A stretch of 64,000 bases of DNA from Liolophura sinensis (Eukaryota; Mollusca; Polyplacophora; Chitonida; Chitonidae), in assembly GCF_032854445.1 (NCBI RefSeq), contig NC_088302.1, positions 18,347,338 to 18,411,337 of the forward strand. Direction: 5' to 3'. A model generated the notes under the pieces. The model was not told where the DNA came from. It saw only the letters and a list, made by a program, of their open reading frames with translations, and did no database searches. The stretch's first letter is position 1. The number at the start of each line of letters is the position of its first letter. The position numbers and the translations under genes are program-made. Below are positions 26,233-39,640 of the stretch, piece after piece.

Positions 26233-28512
26233 AAGAAGGCAAATTTTTAGAAGAGGAGGGGCATATGAAAGCAAATATGACACATAGTAAGCTTCTTTGG
26301 TCTCTGCCAAATCTGTCCTTACAAAAAATTTGACCTACTTCAGCTTCCGATTGCTCTGCTTTTGACATTAACCTATCACGAGTTACTGCATATGAGCACA
26401 CAAGGTCTGACTGGTTTCCTCCCCTTTCGTCAGATGGCGCTATTATCTTCAGTTTCTTTCATGGCAAGCCTTCAGGTATCGTTTTTGGGAGCCTGAAGTT
26501 TGATAAATGGCTTATAGCAGCGAAATTAAAACCTTCTTTGCCAGATATAAACACTTAACAGTGAGATCAGTTCGCTATAAAAAGTTTATAGACAGGATTT
26601 CAGTTCAGGCCACTGAAATAAGCTGTATTCATCGAGGAAAAAGTGACAATTCATTGTTACATAAAGTAGCAGTGTACTTTATCTCTCTAAATATGTAGAC
26701 TCTCTATCTAAAGATCATTATAGTTAATACTTCATTGGGTAGGTCACTATTTGTGATTTTCTTTACTTTCTCATTACTGGTGACTGATTTTCGCAGTAAA
26801 TTTCATGTGATCAGTACTCTGTCAATTAGTCAAATCACACTTTGTTTTGAACTGCTTTTGATGATTGAAATCTTCATTTATTTTGACAAGTCAGGATAAT
26901 ATTTCAAGAGAATTTAGATAACGCACAGAGCATTCATCTGGATGCACGTTCAGATTAGTTTCTAGAGTACATGTAAGATGATTTTTCATTCGCTCAGATG
27001 TTTTATTTTGTTTTAGATCATTATTGACATGTCCTTTAACAGACTGAGAGTGACAACCACATATGCCAAAAGCCATTAATAAAGGACCATTCTGTCTTGA
27101 TTCATTACTGCTTTTTTTAAAAAGTTTTTTAAAAGTGATGTCAACACAATCGCTCATGTTGCGAGTTTCAGTCAATCTAGACTGAAGCTCTAGGTTTTAA
27201 GCCTTTTGGCAGGTTTTAAGCCTATTGGCAGGTCTTACACTTCACTGTACTGGTATCCTGATAACTGGAATGTGTGGCAATTATTACAAATATTCAATTT
27301 TAGTATCTCAAATGGTCCGTCGAAATAAATAAAAAAAACAATTTCAGTTGAAACAAAAACTCTACTTCGCCAAGCAAGTGGTGGACGGTACAAGGAAAAA
27401 TGAAACCCTTGGTATGTAACCCCACCTCAACAGCTACAGGTGGACAGAATAACTTTCAGTAGGAAATCCTTCAGCCTAAAGAAAACAATGTATCTTTTAA
27501 ATACATATATGTAACAATACTATAGCCTTTCAAACTTGCATAATAACAATAAGTGTTTTCAATAACAAGATGAGAAAACTAAAAGGTTTCAAAATTATTT
27601 CCATAGACCTCAAATTATCTCTGGGAGTTACTCCTGAACAGAGTTACTCACACCATACAGTAAAACCTGGACAGGTGGCTTTGTGGCCAATGCATCTTGA
27701 TTAGCCGGACAGATAACAATTCCTTCGGGGAATAAGGCCCTCTCAGGGAGACTTGGGTGAAAGGCAGTGGTCAGTGGAAATTATCACTGGACACAGGACC
27801 AGAACAAGATAAAGGGTTAATATGATGATTTATCATTGTACCAGGGCAAACTGCCCATTCCCATGCCTGCCAAGGCCTGCCTCTGGGAGGCTTCGGGCCA
27901 AACGGCCCAGCTGTGCAACGACAACAATCAGCAACCAAATTTGGTTCGTTTGACCGGTACCTTATCACCCAGAGTCCCCTGTGTATTGCATGTCACGGTC
28001 AAACACAACTTTAATCTGTCATTTCGCGACATGTACCTGGGGAATCGCTCTGTAATTTTCAAAATACCATTCAGGAGACTCCCGTCATAATGACCAATAA
28101 ATTTACAGTGAGCTCGAGTCTTAGTCATCCGCGGCTCGATCATATTGTGATTTTATTGAAACTGAGCACTGAACATTCCAGTGGAAACTGCAAGAATGTT
28201 TAATTGGACATCAGTATAAAAATTCCTTTAATCATGAATTTGGTGTAGAATGACTCCCACTGTGACTCTAAATGTTCTAATTTCTAAAAAAAAAAAAACC
28301 ATTACTGATTGACTGATTGAATAGAATTGCCACACAATGAAGCAACTAATTGATTCACCGAGTCATAAAAAGGTGAAAATCACGCACAGAATTAATTATA
28401 AAATGCTTTCCTACACCTTAAAATATGTAAATTAGTTTAAAATACATGTATGGTAATTAACACATGTTATTACATGTACCAGCCTCTGACATGATGCTGG
28501 CATTAATTTATA
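26233..28512. other. Non-coding DNA with a low-repeat block at 27.6-28.1 kb
   Basis: Bases 27,620-28,140 are richer in G/C and CpG than their surroundings and open in several frames on both strands, but no exon is recognised. They may be a regulatory element. Confidence 0.4.
27190..27232 (+). repeat. About 20-bp direct duplication
   Basis: GGTTTTAAGCCTTTTGGCA and GGTTTTAAGCCTATTGGCA in tandem. Confidence 0.75.
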
Positions 28513-28712
28513 TGTCTGTCTGTTGTCCGGTCTGTTGGTCTGTCTGTTGGCCTCTCAGTTATCCTGTCTGTCTGTCTGTTGGCCTGTCTGTTGGCCTGCC
28601 TGTTGTCCTATCAGTTGGCCTCTCTGTTGGCCTCTCAGTTATCCTGTCTGTCTGTCTGTCTGTCTGTCTGTTGGCCTCTCTGTTGTCCTGTCTGTCTGTC
28701 TGTCTGTCTGTC
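28513..28712 (+). repeat. CTGT microsatellite with TTGGCC interruptions
   Basis: Runs of CTGTCTGTCTGT alternate with TTGGCCTCTC and TTGTCCTGTC. It stays open in several frames on both strands only because of its composition. Confidence 0.9.
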
Positions 28713-29508
28713 AGCAACTTTACACAGAAAGTTGGGCTATGGGATATGGATGAAATGTTGAGAACAGGCTGGCCTTGGGCTAATGACCAATTAATCCAAT
28801 TAAGTTTTGGCGGTGATTGGGACAGACAGGTCAAGATCTGTAGCCAGGAATTTTTTAATCTATTTCTCACCATGTAATGACAGATGGTACAGAAATGCAT
28901 GTTCTGCGATAGAGAATTTGATACAGTGAAGTTTGTGCTCTAGGATTGTCTTATTGCCCCAGAACGTCAATTTTGGTGGCTGGCTTGTAGGTACATGTCT
29001 ATCTGTCTGTCTAGATGCCTAGATTCCAGGTAAAAAATAAAATCTCTCATCAATATTAAAAATTCTGACTTACATACTTTGAACTGTCACAAAAACTGCA
29101 TGAATAGGGCAGACTTTTCATATTTTTCAATACATGTACTTAAAAGGCTGTCTAAAGTGCAAAATAAGACATAATATGTCTCTATGCAGAAGTATCTGTA
29201 TATATGCTGTAATTCTTCAACCTTCTCACATGTTTGCGAGGTGTTTATTCAAGAATATTCCGAAGGCATTATTCTGCATGTGTAGGCTGATAAAACTATA
29301 CTTTTTGTGAAGCCCTGAAGTTCCAATGTAGTTTTATCTCCAAAATCAAATTAAAAATGTGCATGAAAAGCACTGAAAGTTGCTCTTTGACATGCAAAGA
29401 GGTTGAAGAATTAGGGTACTATTTTTGTTCACCTGTGGTTATAACTTGGTCATCTGCTTAAAATCATCTGTCTGAAAATTAATCAACAAACCTTAGAAAC
29501 CTGGGCAC
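28713..29508. other. Non-coding DNA
   Basis: Nothing recognised beyond a few CTGT units near 29,000. Confidence 0.5.
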
Positions 29509-29521
29509 ATCAAAATAACTT

Positions 29522-29671
29522 GTACGTGGGAAGGTCTGTCAGCAACCTGCGGATGGCCATGGGTTTAGAGCCCGTTTTCCTCCCACCATATGATGGACGC
29601 TAAAGTGAAATATTCGTATCAGTGAAATATTCTTGAGTACGGCGTAAAACAGCGATTAAATAAATAAATAA
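29522..29671 (+). mobile_element. CAAATAAA SINE, 5'-truncated, with 13-bp target duplication
   Basis: It starts near GTACGTGGGAAGGTCTGTC, contains the body (GAAATATTC duplicated once) and ends AAATAAATAAATAAA. It is flanked by ATCAAAATAACTT (29509-29521 and 29672-29684). Confidence 0.85.
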
Positions 29672-29740
29672 ATCAAAATAACTTAATAAACCTACATCTG
29701 TATCTCATGGCAAACAATTTCTTTTCATTCTTATTACCTT

Positions 29741-29875
29741 AACAACCTGCGGTTGGTTGTGGGTTTCCTTCAGGCTATGCCCGGTTTCCTCCCACCATAA
29801 TGCTGGCCGCCGTCACATAAGTGAAATATTCTTGAGTACGGCGTAAAACACCAATCAAATAAATAAATAAATGAA
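29741..29875 (+). mobile_element. CAAATAAA SINE, 5'-truncated, with target duplication
   Basis: It starts at AACAACCTGCGG and ends ACACCAATCAAATAAATAAA. TATTACCTT flanks it (29732-29740 and 29876-29884). It lies 70 bp after another copy in the same orientation. Confidence 0.83.
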
Positions 29876-29884
29876 TATTACCTT

Positions 29885-31308
29885 TACACATATTTGTTTT
29901 TTTTTTTACTTTTAATGAAATACACCTGTACCTGGCGACCACATTTTGCAAGATATTACTTTTTCAGCTGAATGTTTTTTATCCTAGAACAGCCTGTTTC
30001 AACCTCATGCAGTGACACTTATGCTAGCTGGTACCAAGCACATACAGCTCTTTAACAATCAGGTCTCCTTACACTCTCCACTTGCCTTTAGCAGAATCAG
30101 CAAAGCAGATAATAATTGGGGGGCAAACAAGTGAAGTGGAACTAATAGAACATGAAGTTTGATTCCAACCAGGTCTGCTAATCTCCAGCTCTCTTGAAAT
30201 AGACCCATGTCCTCTTCACTTCTCACTCCAGGGACTTTCACCATTAGACAGTAATTCCATTTTGCGGCTAAACAGCTTTCACCATTTGGTCATCCCGCTT
30301 TTGATACATCTGTCCATCTGGTGGTCAACTGAGGCATCCCAGAAACAGCTGACCACTGGTCAAGTGATGGAGTAGCCATAGTTTTACCTAGGGCCATGAT
30401 TGCCTTCCCAAATCTAGCGTTTCAATCAGGCATTGAGTTATAGGTTCTACTCTGTGAACATAGCAGGTCTGCACACAGACTCAATGGGAATTTCCTGAGA
30501 GCCTGATGATGTTTCCAGGAAAACAACCCGAATGGCTGTTAAGTTTTGCTTTGATTTTAACTACGCAGTTAAGAGCCTATTCAGACATATTACCCACCAG
30601 CGATCAAAACTGCTGCAGACACCTGTGATGGATTGCTTTAATCACTGACGTACACGTTCATGTAAGCTCAAAAATCACAAAAGAATAGAAGGTTTAAGCA
30701 GTACATCATGCAGTGCTACTTGGACAACTGTTAACAACTATACATTACCTAGTAACTCCCATGTTAATGATTTTTAGGGACTAAAAGTATTTTTGATTTT
30801 ATTTGAACTAAAATGACATAATTTCATTTTCCCCCAAAAAAGCCTATCCAACAAGATTCAGGAAAAATTCCACTAGATTTTTCTACATTTAAAAAAAAAC
30901 AGCTGAGAATTTCGGGATTCAGTTTACCTTCTGTATTTTTACTGATGATTTCCAGACAATTCATATTGCTTGTCTCAGCCAGCCAGACAGATGTGAAACC
31001 CAGTGTACTATAATAACCTTCCAGACAACCTACTCTCTTGATTAAACCTGGTCTTCTGTAAATGTACTCTTAAACTTAACTCAGCAAAAAATGTGTTCTT
31101 CATTATTTCCAGATTGAGAGAGCATGATTTTCTAACCTGGAGCCCATTAGCTGATTAGTTACACGGCATCTTTCCTACTCTTAGTATATAACCCTTCTTA
31201 ACTGCTACTAACCCTTCCTAACAACAGCTTATCTTTCAGTCAAGGACATCTCATATACTTTAATTAAAACTGCATCTATTTCTGATGAATAAATGGCAGA
31301 TAACTGAT
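29885..31308. other. Non-coding DNA
   Basis: Unique AT-rich sequence without supported features. Confidence 0.5.
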
Positions 31309-31417
31309 GTTCACCTGATCACCATGGAAGCTGATATGCACCTGATCACCATGGATGCTGATATGCACCTGATCACCATGGAAGCTGATATGCACCTGAT
31401 CACCATGGAAGCTGCAT
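31309..31417 (+). repeat. 27-bp minisatellite, 4 copies
   Basis: The unit is CACCTGATCACCATGGAAGC plus TGATATG. The length is a multiple of three, so a short frame reads through it as repeats of HLITMEADM; no sign that it is expressed. Confidence 0.85.
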
Positions 31418-34400
31418 ATTACCTCAGTACAGGAGTCATAAACCAGGGATGTCACTACATGACTTCACCTTTTGTCTACATGTATGTTTAAGTCATAATA
31501 GAATATTTTCATCCAATTTTTCTGTGCTATATCCTTAACATTACCGGTACAAGAAGTACACTGTTATCTAAACCATAGGGAAGGGGAAAACGGACAGCCT
31601 TCACTCATCTTCTCAGTGAAGAGATCAAAGCCGCTTATGGGTTAATGAAACATTAATAATATCAGGAAATGTGGTTAGGAAATGGCTAGGAAAGGAGAAA
31701 GGAAAGCATATATCACAACCTTGTCAATGCATTTCTCAAGGGCATAAACCACTAGAGTTACTCAGCTGTGATGATTGGTCAAGTTAATCAAAAATTGATG
31801 ATTTCATTGGTCCACAGTCAAGTGCCTATTGTTCTCTTTTGACAGCCCCCTACAGGGCTGAAGATACCCACTGGCTCTAGACCCACTCCTGCGTCCTCTT
31901 GCCAACAGCTGCGAATGATTTCATATTCTCCAAACTCTTTCCCGCAAGCAAGATGCATGTTGTACATGTAATATGGCAGACTCTAAGCTAGCCGCATTGC
32001 TTTAGGCTCAAATCAGATTGCATGCCATGCCTTCCTTATTAGCACATTTTCAAATCTCTGCATAAAATATGAACAATTGGAAGATGCACCCTTTTGCTCT
32101 TGAATGAAACTGTCATTTTTTTCTTATTTAGAACTGCATAAGAATACAGCTGCATGTACTCACTTCTTCTTCAAAAAAAAAGTAACAATTTGAAACTTTA
32201 CACAATTACTAATAATAAATAACGGCAAGAAATATATGGAAATATTTGAATAAATTCTTGAATGAAAGCAATTGCATGGTCAAATCCATACTTCTTTGTT
32301 ACTACAAACCAATTTTCATCAGCATATATAGACATCGTTACAAACTAACCTCGTAATGTTTCGTAATGTTAATATTGTGCGCATGAAATTATAATGCTGT
32401 TATAATTAGTATCTACGAAACTGTTGTATCAGAAACACACATACCCTAAATGACCCATGAATTTCGTCCATGACTAACTTGCCCATTTTTCCTGATTCTG
32501 ACGCTTCTATTGATTTTTAGAAAGGTTTTTTGAGGTTTGCCTGGAACACGGGATGATATTCCACTCCAAAATTGTAAGTCTCATCACCAAAAATAATATT
32601 TTGTGACATTTACTTGCCTCTATAAATGCACTTTTGTGTGTGAAATTTTAGGTCATTTTAGGATATATAGTGACATTTTACTTTTAAAAACGTGTAAGTG
32701 CTTTGTGTCCGATTTATTTCATTAATTCTGCGGTTGATATTGAATGCGCACAGGTATGACAAGGAAATAGCCTGCATGCTGTCAAGAAGCTGTATATCAA
32801 CACATCCAGCAGCTCCTGAAATTATTACCCTAATTCTTCTAATATTGGGGACAGATATTAGCAGTGCTGAAAATACAGTACTATAGTTCTTTACCAGCCT
32901 TTTGGAAAAGTAAAGATATGAGTATGTTGTTCATTAGATGGACTAACCAGGTGAGATAAACGAAACTCAATATTCCTGCTATAATTACTTACATAATGGC
33001 TAAAATGCAGGAGAAAACCGAATGTCCCAAAAATTAGAAGAAATACGGTACTCATATCATGTACCTACATGTATTACAAATATTACATAATTAAGAGGCC
33101 TGTTAACTTCAAACTGTTAACATCTGAATATCCACAGGCCACTTCATCTTCTTGCACTGGCAGTTTATCTTAGCATGTTATACCTGAGGTAAGCTCTTGT
33201 CAATAGCTTGTTGACCTCTGCCCTCGCCAGGTAGGAGTTTGCAGAGCTTAGGAAAGCACACAGATGACATATGAGTAGCACAAGCTACAACTGAGCATCA
33301 ACGCCTGCGGCCTTCAACCCACAGGGCCCGCTGTACACTGAGGGACAGACTGTTTAACTGACTTGTCCCTTGTTTGTTCAATGTTAAACAGTAAACCCAG
33401 TATACGACTTCAAGCCACACATTTCCACCTGTTCGCTGTTAGCGGCAGTCGCAAAAGCCATACATACAGCGTTGGGTCAATATACACCAAATGGGCGGAA
33501 ATCTGTATATAACTGAGAGGAAATGTGACATGAAACAATAACCAGGTGTGTCACAGTTGATGAAGAACAAACCAGGCTGTGTCGGCATAGGCAAATTTGA
33601 CTTCTGGTCACTTCCACAAGCCAAAGGATGTACAATTATAGAGGCAGTCAAAAATAACCCACAAACAAATAGCCACAAGTGCAGCCAGGATAAATAAAGT
33701 CAACAAAGTATTGGAGCAACATACATGTAAGGAAGTGTATACGGCAAATAACAGGCACAATGACCATATTATGTCAATCATGAGGCAGCCCCATGCAATC
33801 ACTCCACAATGACATAATACGACACAAATAAATCTATGAAATTAGAAATAACATTTGATCACAGTAATTTCACAACTGTAATTACCAGTGTCAGTTCCAT
33901 AAAGAAAAATCACAGAATCTCTGACAATCAGATGCCTATTACTAGTTATCAGTGTATTATTTGTTAATTAAGCCCCTGGATAATCTTCATTATGGAGCAC
34001 ATTACCTGTGTTTGCGCAATTTTTTTTTCAGATTTACTACTGAGAGCATATCAACGTTTCACAACACCTGTCAACAATCAAGAAGTGGGTAGTTTTCAAC
34101 AAAGCCGTGTAAATTTTAAGCAGTTAACTTGCAACTCCATTGAAGCTAAAACCTAGTCAATGACAAATATTTCAAAATATCTAATATAGACATAGACGAT
34201 TGATGTTAACATCTAGGAACATTTACATCATCTTTACTCAGATGTACAGTGCATGTGACATGGTAACACTGAGGCCACCCACTGTACTATTAAACAGAGC
34301 TGGTATGACTGGCCTGCAGAGTGTGACAGGGGAGACAATTGGTGTAGGCCAACTTGCTGGTCCACTGTCTGTCAGCCACATGCAAACGTTTAAACCATGT

Positions 34401-36989
34401 TGATATCAGGAGCATACAAATTATGTTGTCTTCATTCCAGAGCTAAAGAAAAATGAACTAAATCTAAAGATGCCAAACAGAAAAAACAAAAATGTTTAAA
34501 AATAAGAAAATACACTTGAAATCATAATGGTGCCTCTTGAAATGTAATTCGATGAAACGAAGATCCCAATGCCGTCATATTCGCAATGCTGCTGCCTCAC
34601 TGAATGATCGTTAGAGGGATACCAGAAACAACACCTGAACCAGGCTTTTTTTCTGTTTCATCTTCCTCTATAGTAGTAGTCAAGTATCCAAAGTGAATAG
34701 TCTAGCTCATATTCAACTTCATTGAACATGGTGAGGGGCAAACTTACCTGTAAACTGTTGTCACTTGTCTGCTACAATAGACTGACCGCTCACATCTGTG
34801 CATAACGTAACTGTAGAAGCTGAAATCAAACACCAATGTATTACACAAACTTGCCAATAAACATTAAATAAAAATAATTCACGACGTTTAATAGACATAA
34901 CTATTACTGGAAGATGTTTAATTTTGAATAAAGGCTTGTGGATCACTCTTTACAGCTAGTAGGGCCAGATAAAATTCTCATAGATTTGCATATACAATAA
35001 TGGTAAAAATGACAGCTGTTGTCAATTAAAAAGTTGTCCAAACTTGATTTACATGTAGATCAATCGCCATGGAGGAGGCCAAAACATCCTGTTACACATC
35101 ATACACAAGTCGATCAGTTCTGGCCATGCAAGCCCAAAATTATCATAAATCATAAAATCAGACTATCCGTATTGTCAGTTGTCAGAAATCAACAACACAG
35201 AAGTTTTTATGCACATTCAGGACACTGATGGGAGACTTTCTCCTGGTGTCAAAATGTTCTTGGTGCTGCTGAATTCTTCAATCACTTCAATTTGCTGAGT
35301 TATATTGTCAATATAATTGCAGTTCTTATTTTTGGGGAGAAGAATGAAATTATATTTGTATAATCTAGAAACTGGTTTGATTGAATCAACAATGATCACA
35401 TCTTCTTTGTACATGCCTTTTTTTTTTTCCTTTGATTTTTTTTTTCTTTCGGTGCATGCATGTGTGGGTTTCATGGGCTCCAGTATGTGAAGATGTAGGA
35501 ATTTTAAGACGGTGTTTCAGACTAAATATTGACCATAATTAACATTCCTGCGTGGTGCCTTTTCGTACAACACAGCGCTAAGATAAAGTTTTCACTGAAT
35601 GCACTTTCACATGAATTCTTTCTGTTCCTTCCAACTTGAGCGTGGACTTTAGCTGGGCTGGTATGCCCAACCTCTTAAGAAAGTGTACCCTACATGCAAT
35701 TTTCACGTAGACGAGAATTACACATGCTGTCCCACACGTAACACGTGACCTACATTTCTACAGGTATCTGTCAGGTACGTGACAGTTTCGGAACAGTTTA
35801 TCATAATTTCGCACCTAGACTGACCTATATAGGGATCTTTCCCTCCCCTTACATGGCCATGGAATGAGCACAACAACACAACAATGTCCCAAGTTCACCA
35901 TGGTGAAAGATAAATATAGAACAGCCATGCCAGCCCGATAAATGACATGGCAGTAAAGAAGTCAACTTCAAATTTGCTTAAAGTGGCGAATAAACAGTTT
36001 ACACCCACTTTTTGTACGCTTCTTAAACAAAGCACAACTTCCAAAACGCATGAATTTAAGCAGAGAGAAAAACTTCACTGTATGATTCACTGTTTGATTT
36101 CAACAGACTGTACCTAATCACATCATTTAATTAATACATAAGTGTGTGGGTGTTGAGGTAGGGTTAAAATAGAGCATCTTAATAACTCAAGTTTATTCCA
36201 ATGAGTCCCCAAATTATCTGTCTGCATTTAAACGTTGTCAGAACGTGCACTGGTAATCCCTCTTTTAACTGTAATCCAGCTGTTGAGAAATCTGTATGGA
36301 GAAGTCCACATGTCTGCCATGTTTCATGCTCGAACCTCAGACAAGGTGCATGTTGGCCGTTAGAGTACCCTTATTTTTGAAGGTCAAAAAAAAAAAAAGT
36401 AAAAACTAAATAAATTCCAAACAAAACGACCCACTGGTAGAAATATTCAGCACAGAGCTTGGCAGGAGCTCTTGTCTTGTCTTGTCTTGAACAAAATCAA
36501 GACGGACATTTATTCAACTTCTTTCACTCAAAAGTTTGAAGGGCTGGATTACTGTTCCAAGATGGTTTTTTTATTGATCGATGTTGACTATGACATAACT
36601 ATACTTCGGATGACTTAGAGAATCAGATAATACCAAATATATGGGCGGGTTAGTTCCTCATCAGTGAAGTTTTCGGTGTGGAACTGATCGATAGGCACCC
36701 AGTGCTCTGTGTAGTAAGACTGGGCTAAGGTCAAAAGGGGTCATATTTCAAGCTCTTCAATGGAATTAATGACCTGGGAAAATTTTAAGGTTATCAAATA
36801 TATGATTACAGGTGTAAAATGTACATGTACATATATCAGATTTCATTTATATCATTGTGATACTCCATGAAAGTGGATAAAATATAACACTATCATGCGT
36901 GTGGCTGAAATTATAAATATGTGCATGGTACAAAATCAATTTTTCATTTGTAATTGAGCTTTTCAATATGAGTGAACAACTAAACATAT
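31418..36989. other. Non-coding DNA
   Basis: Nothing supported apart from the possible SINE piece near 34.6 kb. A CACGTG E-box occurs near 35,743 (ACACGTGACC). Confidence 0.5.
34555..34610 (-). mobile_element. Probable fragment of the same old SINE body
   Basis: CCCAATGCCGTCATATTCGC and CTGCCTCACTGAATG resemble the fragment at 12.6 kb. Short and diverged. Confidence 0.3.
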
Positions 36990-37032
36990 TGACCCTTAAT
37001 TTAAGGTGTTGACCCTTAATTTAAGGTGTTGA
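36990..37032 (+). repeat. Direct duplication of about 23 bp
   Basis: TTGACCCTTAATTTAAGGTG occurs twice in tandem, and each copy contains the palindrome CCTTAATTTAAGG. Confidence 0.75.
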
Positions 37033-37040
37033 GGTCAGGG

Positions 37041-37149
37041 TAGTTCAATTAAATGTTGAGGTCTATTATCAATAATTTTTTATATTTGCCTGCCCCAAAA
37101 TATCAGAAACTGTTGAAAATATACCTCAACGTTTCATTTAATTGAACTA
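37041..37149. repeat. Inverted repeat with 60-bp loop
   Basis: TAGTTCAATTAAATGTTGAG (37041-37060) is repeated inverted at 37123-37149 with a 5-bp insertion. GTCAGGG words lie outside both arms. Possibly a MITE remnant. Confidence 0.55.
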
Positions 37150-37554
37150 TTAAGGTCAGGGGAGCTGATGGGGAGAGGGAGGGGGGATTAATTTATTTTA
37201 TGTTCCTCTGCTTCAGTGGATGGTCCCAGTTTTCGCTTCCATAATGACTATAATGGGAGATTTTAATGAGACCAGACCAGAAAAAAAATATAAAAATTCA
37301 TTCAGTGGAATACCTGATGTACAGACGTTTACTATGTACCTAAATCAGGGGATATGATAACTGGTCATCATCATATCTTGGCAGTCAACATTAATCATGA
37401 TGAGGACCTGAAAGTGGAACGGTGCCGGTGCTTATTAGGTTTTTCTCCAACACACCCACTTTAAGTTTAAAGTGCAAAGTCTGTGATATAAAACTTGGCC
37501 GGCCAAAAGTCACAGATAAATAGATGCCACATACCATGTAGGTATAAACCGATT

Positions 37555-37675
37555 ACGCCTTCGAGTTCCAAAATGTGTCACTTTCCTGTTTCACGCGACC
37601 CACCGCGTGGCTTGGCCGCCATGTGGCGCCAAATTGTTGTCATGTGACAAGCACGAAGTCGTCACGCTTACTTTT
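37555..37675 (-). promoter_or_regulatory. Candidate CpG-rich promoter or element
   Basis: A GC- and CpG-rich patch in AT-rich DNA. On the minus strand ACATGGCGGCC is close to the YY1 site AANATGGCGGC, which often lies at transcription starts. CATGTGAC (E-box-like) and TTTCACGCGACC are nearby. No adjacent coding exon was found, so the call is tentative. Confidence 0.3.
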
Positions 37676-38589
37676 TCAACCTTTTTTTCATACTATAAAT
37701 TAGCGAATAGGCCTACATACAGCATTGATAAGTTCATCAGTAATTAAGATTAACCTCATTTTTTGCTAACACAAACGTGCATATATATTTTCTATTTCTC
37801 ACATACGTAGGCCTAAATAAGTTAGACACATAATGAACAACATTCGACTAAGGCATTCCCCCTGTGTTTTATAACAATATCATGTTCCATACCAATAATA
37901 AATCTCTAAATACATGTATCTGACATGCACAATAAACTTTTCTATGAATAATCTGCCACTGCCTAATTACTATATTTTCATAAACGTGGGTAGGGAATAT
38001 AAAAACCATGTTTTCTCTGTGTCTTAGTTTGGTTGCTTTAGTGGAAAATTTGGATAGTTCTCCGTTAGCTTGCCCAGGTCTTGGTTGTCATAGACTACCT
38101 CTGTCTTTAAAAAAGGTAGAAATATTCATAGCGCTTTGTCCTACAAGACAGAGAGAATTAGAAAGGATTTAAAATATTGGTGGACCAATAAGGTATACAT
38201 TTATATGCATATATATGTTACTCAACTGCCGGGTTAGACCTGTATGGGATTAAGATAGACCTCAATCTGCATGATAGACCTCAATCTGCATGAGTCTTAA
38301 TCTCAGATTGGGCCATTGATCTGACTGTATTGATTCAGGGACTGGCAGGCCATGGGACGTAATCCAGTCTGTGTTTCCAGATAGACACACAATATAAAGT
38401 ATTCTCCCCTGTTTCCGTCAACAGCGCCTTTAGTTTCTTTCAAGCACCTGTTGCTACGTAATTTGTAATTACGCAGCATATTTATGGGTAGTTTTAACGC
38501 TCTGTTGCTATACAAGCCATCCGGACTTGTGTACTTGATCGACTCTACCTATCTGATCACAAACCTGAAGTAGGTGTCATTCGAAATTG
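37676..38589. other. Non-coding DNA
   Basis: AT-rich; only the 19-bp duplication at 38.25 kb is notable. Confidence 0.5.
38251..38291 (+). repeat. 19-bp direct duplication
   Basis: GATAGACCTCAATCTGCAT occurs twice in tandem. Confidence 0.8.
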
Positions 38590-38770
38590 AGCATTTATTT
38601 ATTTATTTCATTGGTGTTCACTTATGCGTTGGCGTGCAGGTTTATGTCAAGTTTATTCGAAATAATTTGCCTATTAATTTATTAATTAATTAATTTATTT
38701 CATTTGTCTTCACACAAAAGCCTACGATTTATTTCACTAGCGTTCACTTTTACGATAGCGTTTAGATTTC
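38590..38770 (-). mobile_element. Decayed SINE tails
   Basis: Two weak pieces: TTTATTTCATTGGTGTTCAC (38601-) and TTTATTTCACTAGCGTTCAC (38730-), each preceded by TTTA or TTAA repeats. Confidence 0.35.
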
Positions 38771-38904
38771 TGAGTGAAGGAATTAAACCGAGTATCAGAG
38801 GTAAACCGAGTATTCGAGATAAACCGCGATAACCTATTGCCCTTTGACATGTATCTGACAAACTTCCTGACGCAGCAGCTGAATCAGCCAGAGATGGGTT
38901 GGAC

Positions 38905-38962
38905 CAAGCGGGACTCGAACCTGCGATTTCACTGCTGAGACTCCGATCTTCTGGAGCAAGAT
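38905..38962 (-). mobile_element. tRNA-like fragment (SINE head or tRNA pseudogene)
   Basis: The minus strand contains GCAGGTTCGAGTCCCGC, a good T-arm/B box. The 5' half with the A box is not convincing, so it is not called a tRNA gene. Confidence 0.4.
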
Positions 38963-39493
38963 GGAATGGTACCGGTACTTGGGGATATCGAAATCGAAAG
39001 TGAAAATGAAGAAGTAAAGTTCTTTTCATTATAACTTAAATTTTCGTCTCTAGTTATGGTATAAAATAATAAATTCACTGTATATTAGTGCATACAATGT
39101 ACATATATATTTAGGTTCGTGTTAATGGCATACACTGGAACAAGAGTGGTAGGCCTACCGGTACTTGGGGATATCAAAGTGAAGTAGGCGTTCACCGTGC
39201 ACTCACTTAATCATCACACCCAAAGAAGTAGCTTATGATTCTTCTTGTTCAGAGGATACTTGTCGCCTCTGCAATAGTGTCTACACTCGTGCGATGACCT
39301 GTACGAAATGAAGTGCATACCACATCGCCCAATCGCTTAAAGTTTCGCTTAATTGCACTATAAAGTGAGAGAAAAGACATGTGACTTTTCACTGGCTCAT
39401 TTGTCGCCTTTGAACTGTTTTTTTTGTTTTGTTTGTTTTTTTTAACTGTTTTTCTACCGTCATGCTCATGGACAATCAATAATAAAATAAATG

Positions 39494-39640
39494 AATATTT
39501 ATTTATTTATTTATTGCATTGTTGTTTAACGCCATATTCAAACATTTTTCACTGATACGAAGGCCGCCAATTTTTGGGGGGAGGAGAAAACTGGAGTGCC
39601 CGGATTAAACCACCGACCTTTGGCTTGATACTCCCATGCA
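39494..39640 (-). mobile_element. Fragment of a second CAAATAAA-like SINE family
   Basis: On the plus strand a (TTTA)n run, then TTGTTTAACGCCATATTCAA, TTTTTCACTGATACGAAGG and GGAGTGCCCGGATTAAACC. The body differs from the main family after the first 60 bp. Confidence 0.6.

Noticed and set aside
28464-28900. Long frames on both strands rich in cysteine/leucine or TDRQ repeats
   Set aside because: They come from the CTGT microsatellite, which lacks stop codons in several frames.
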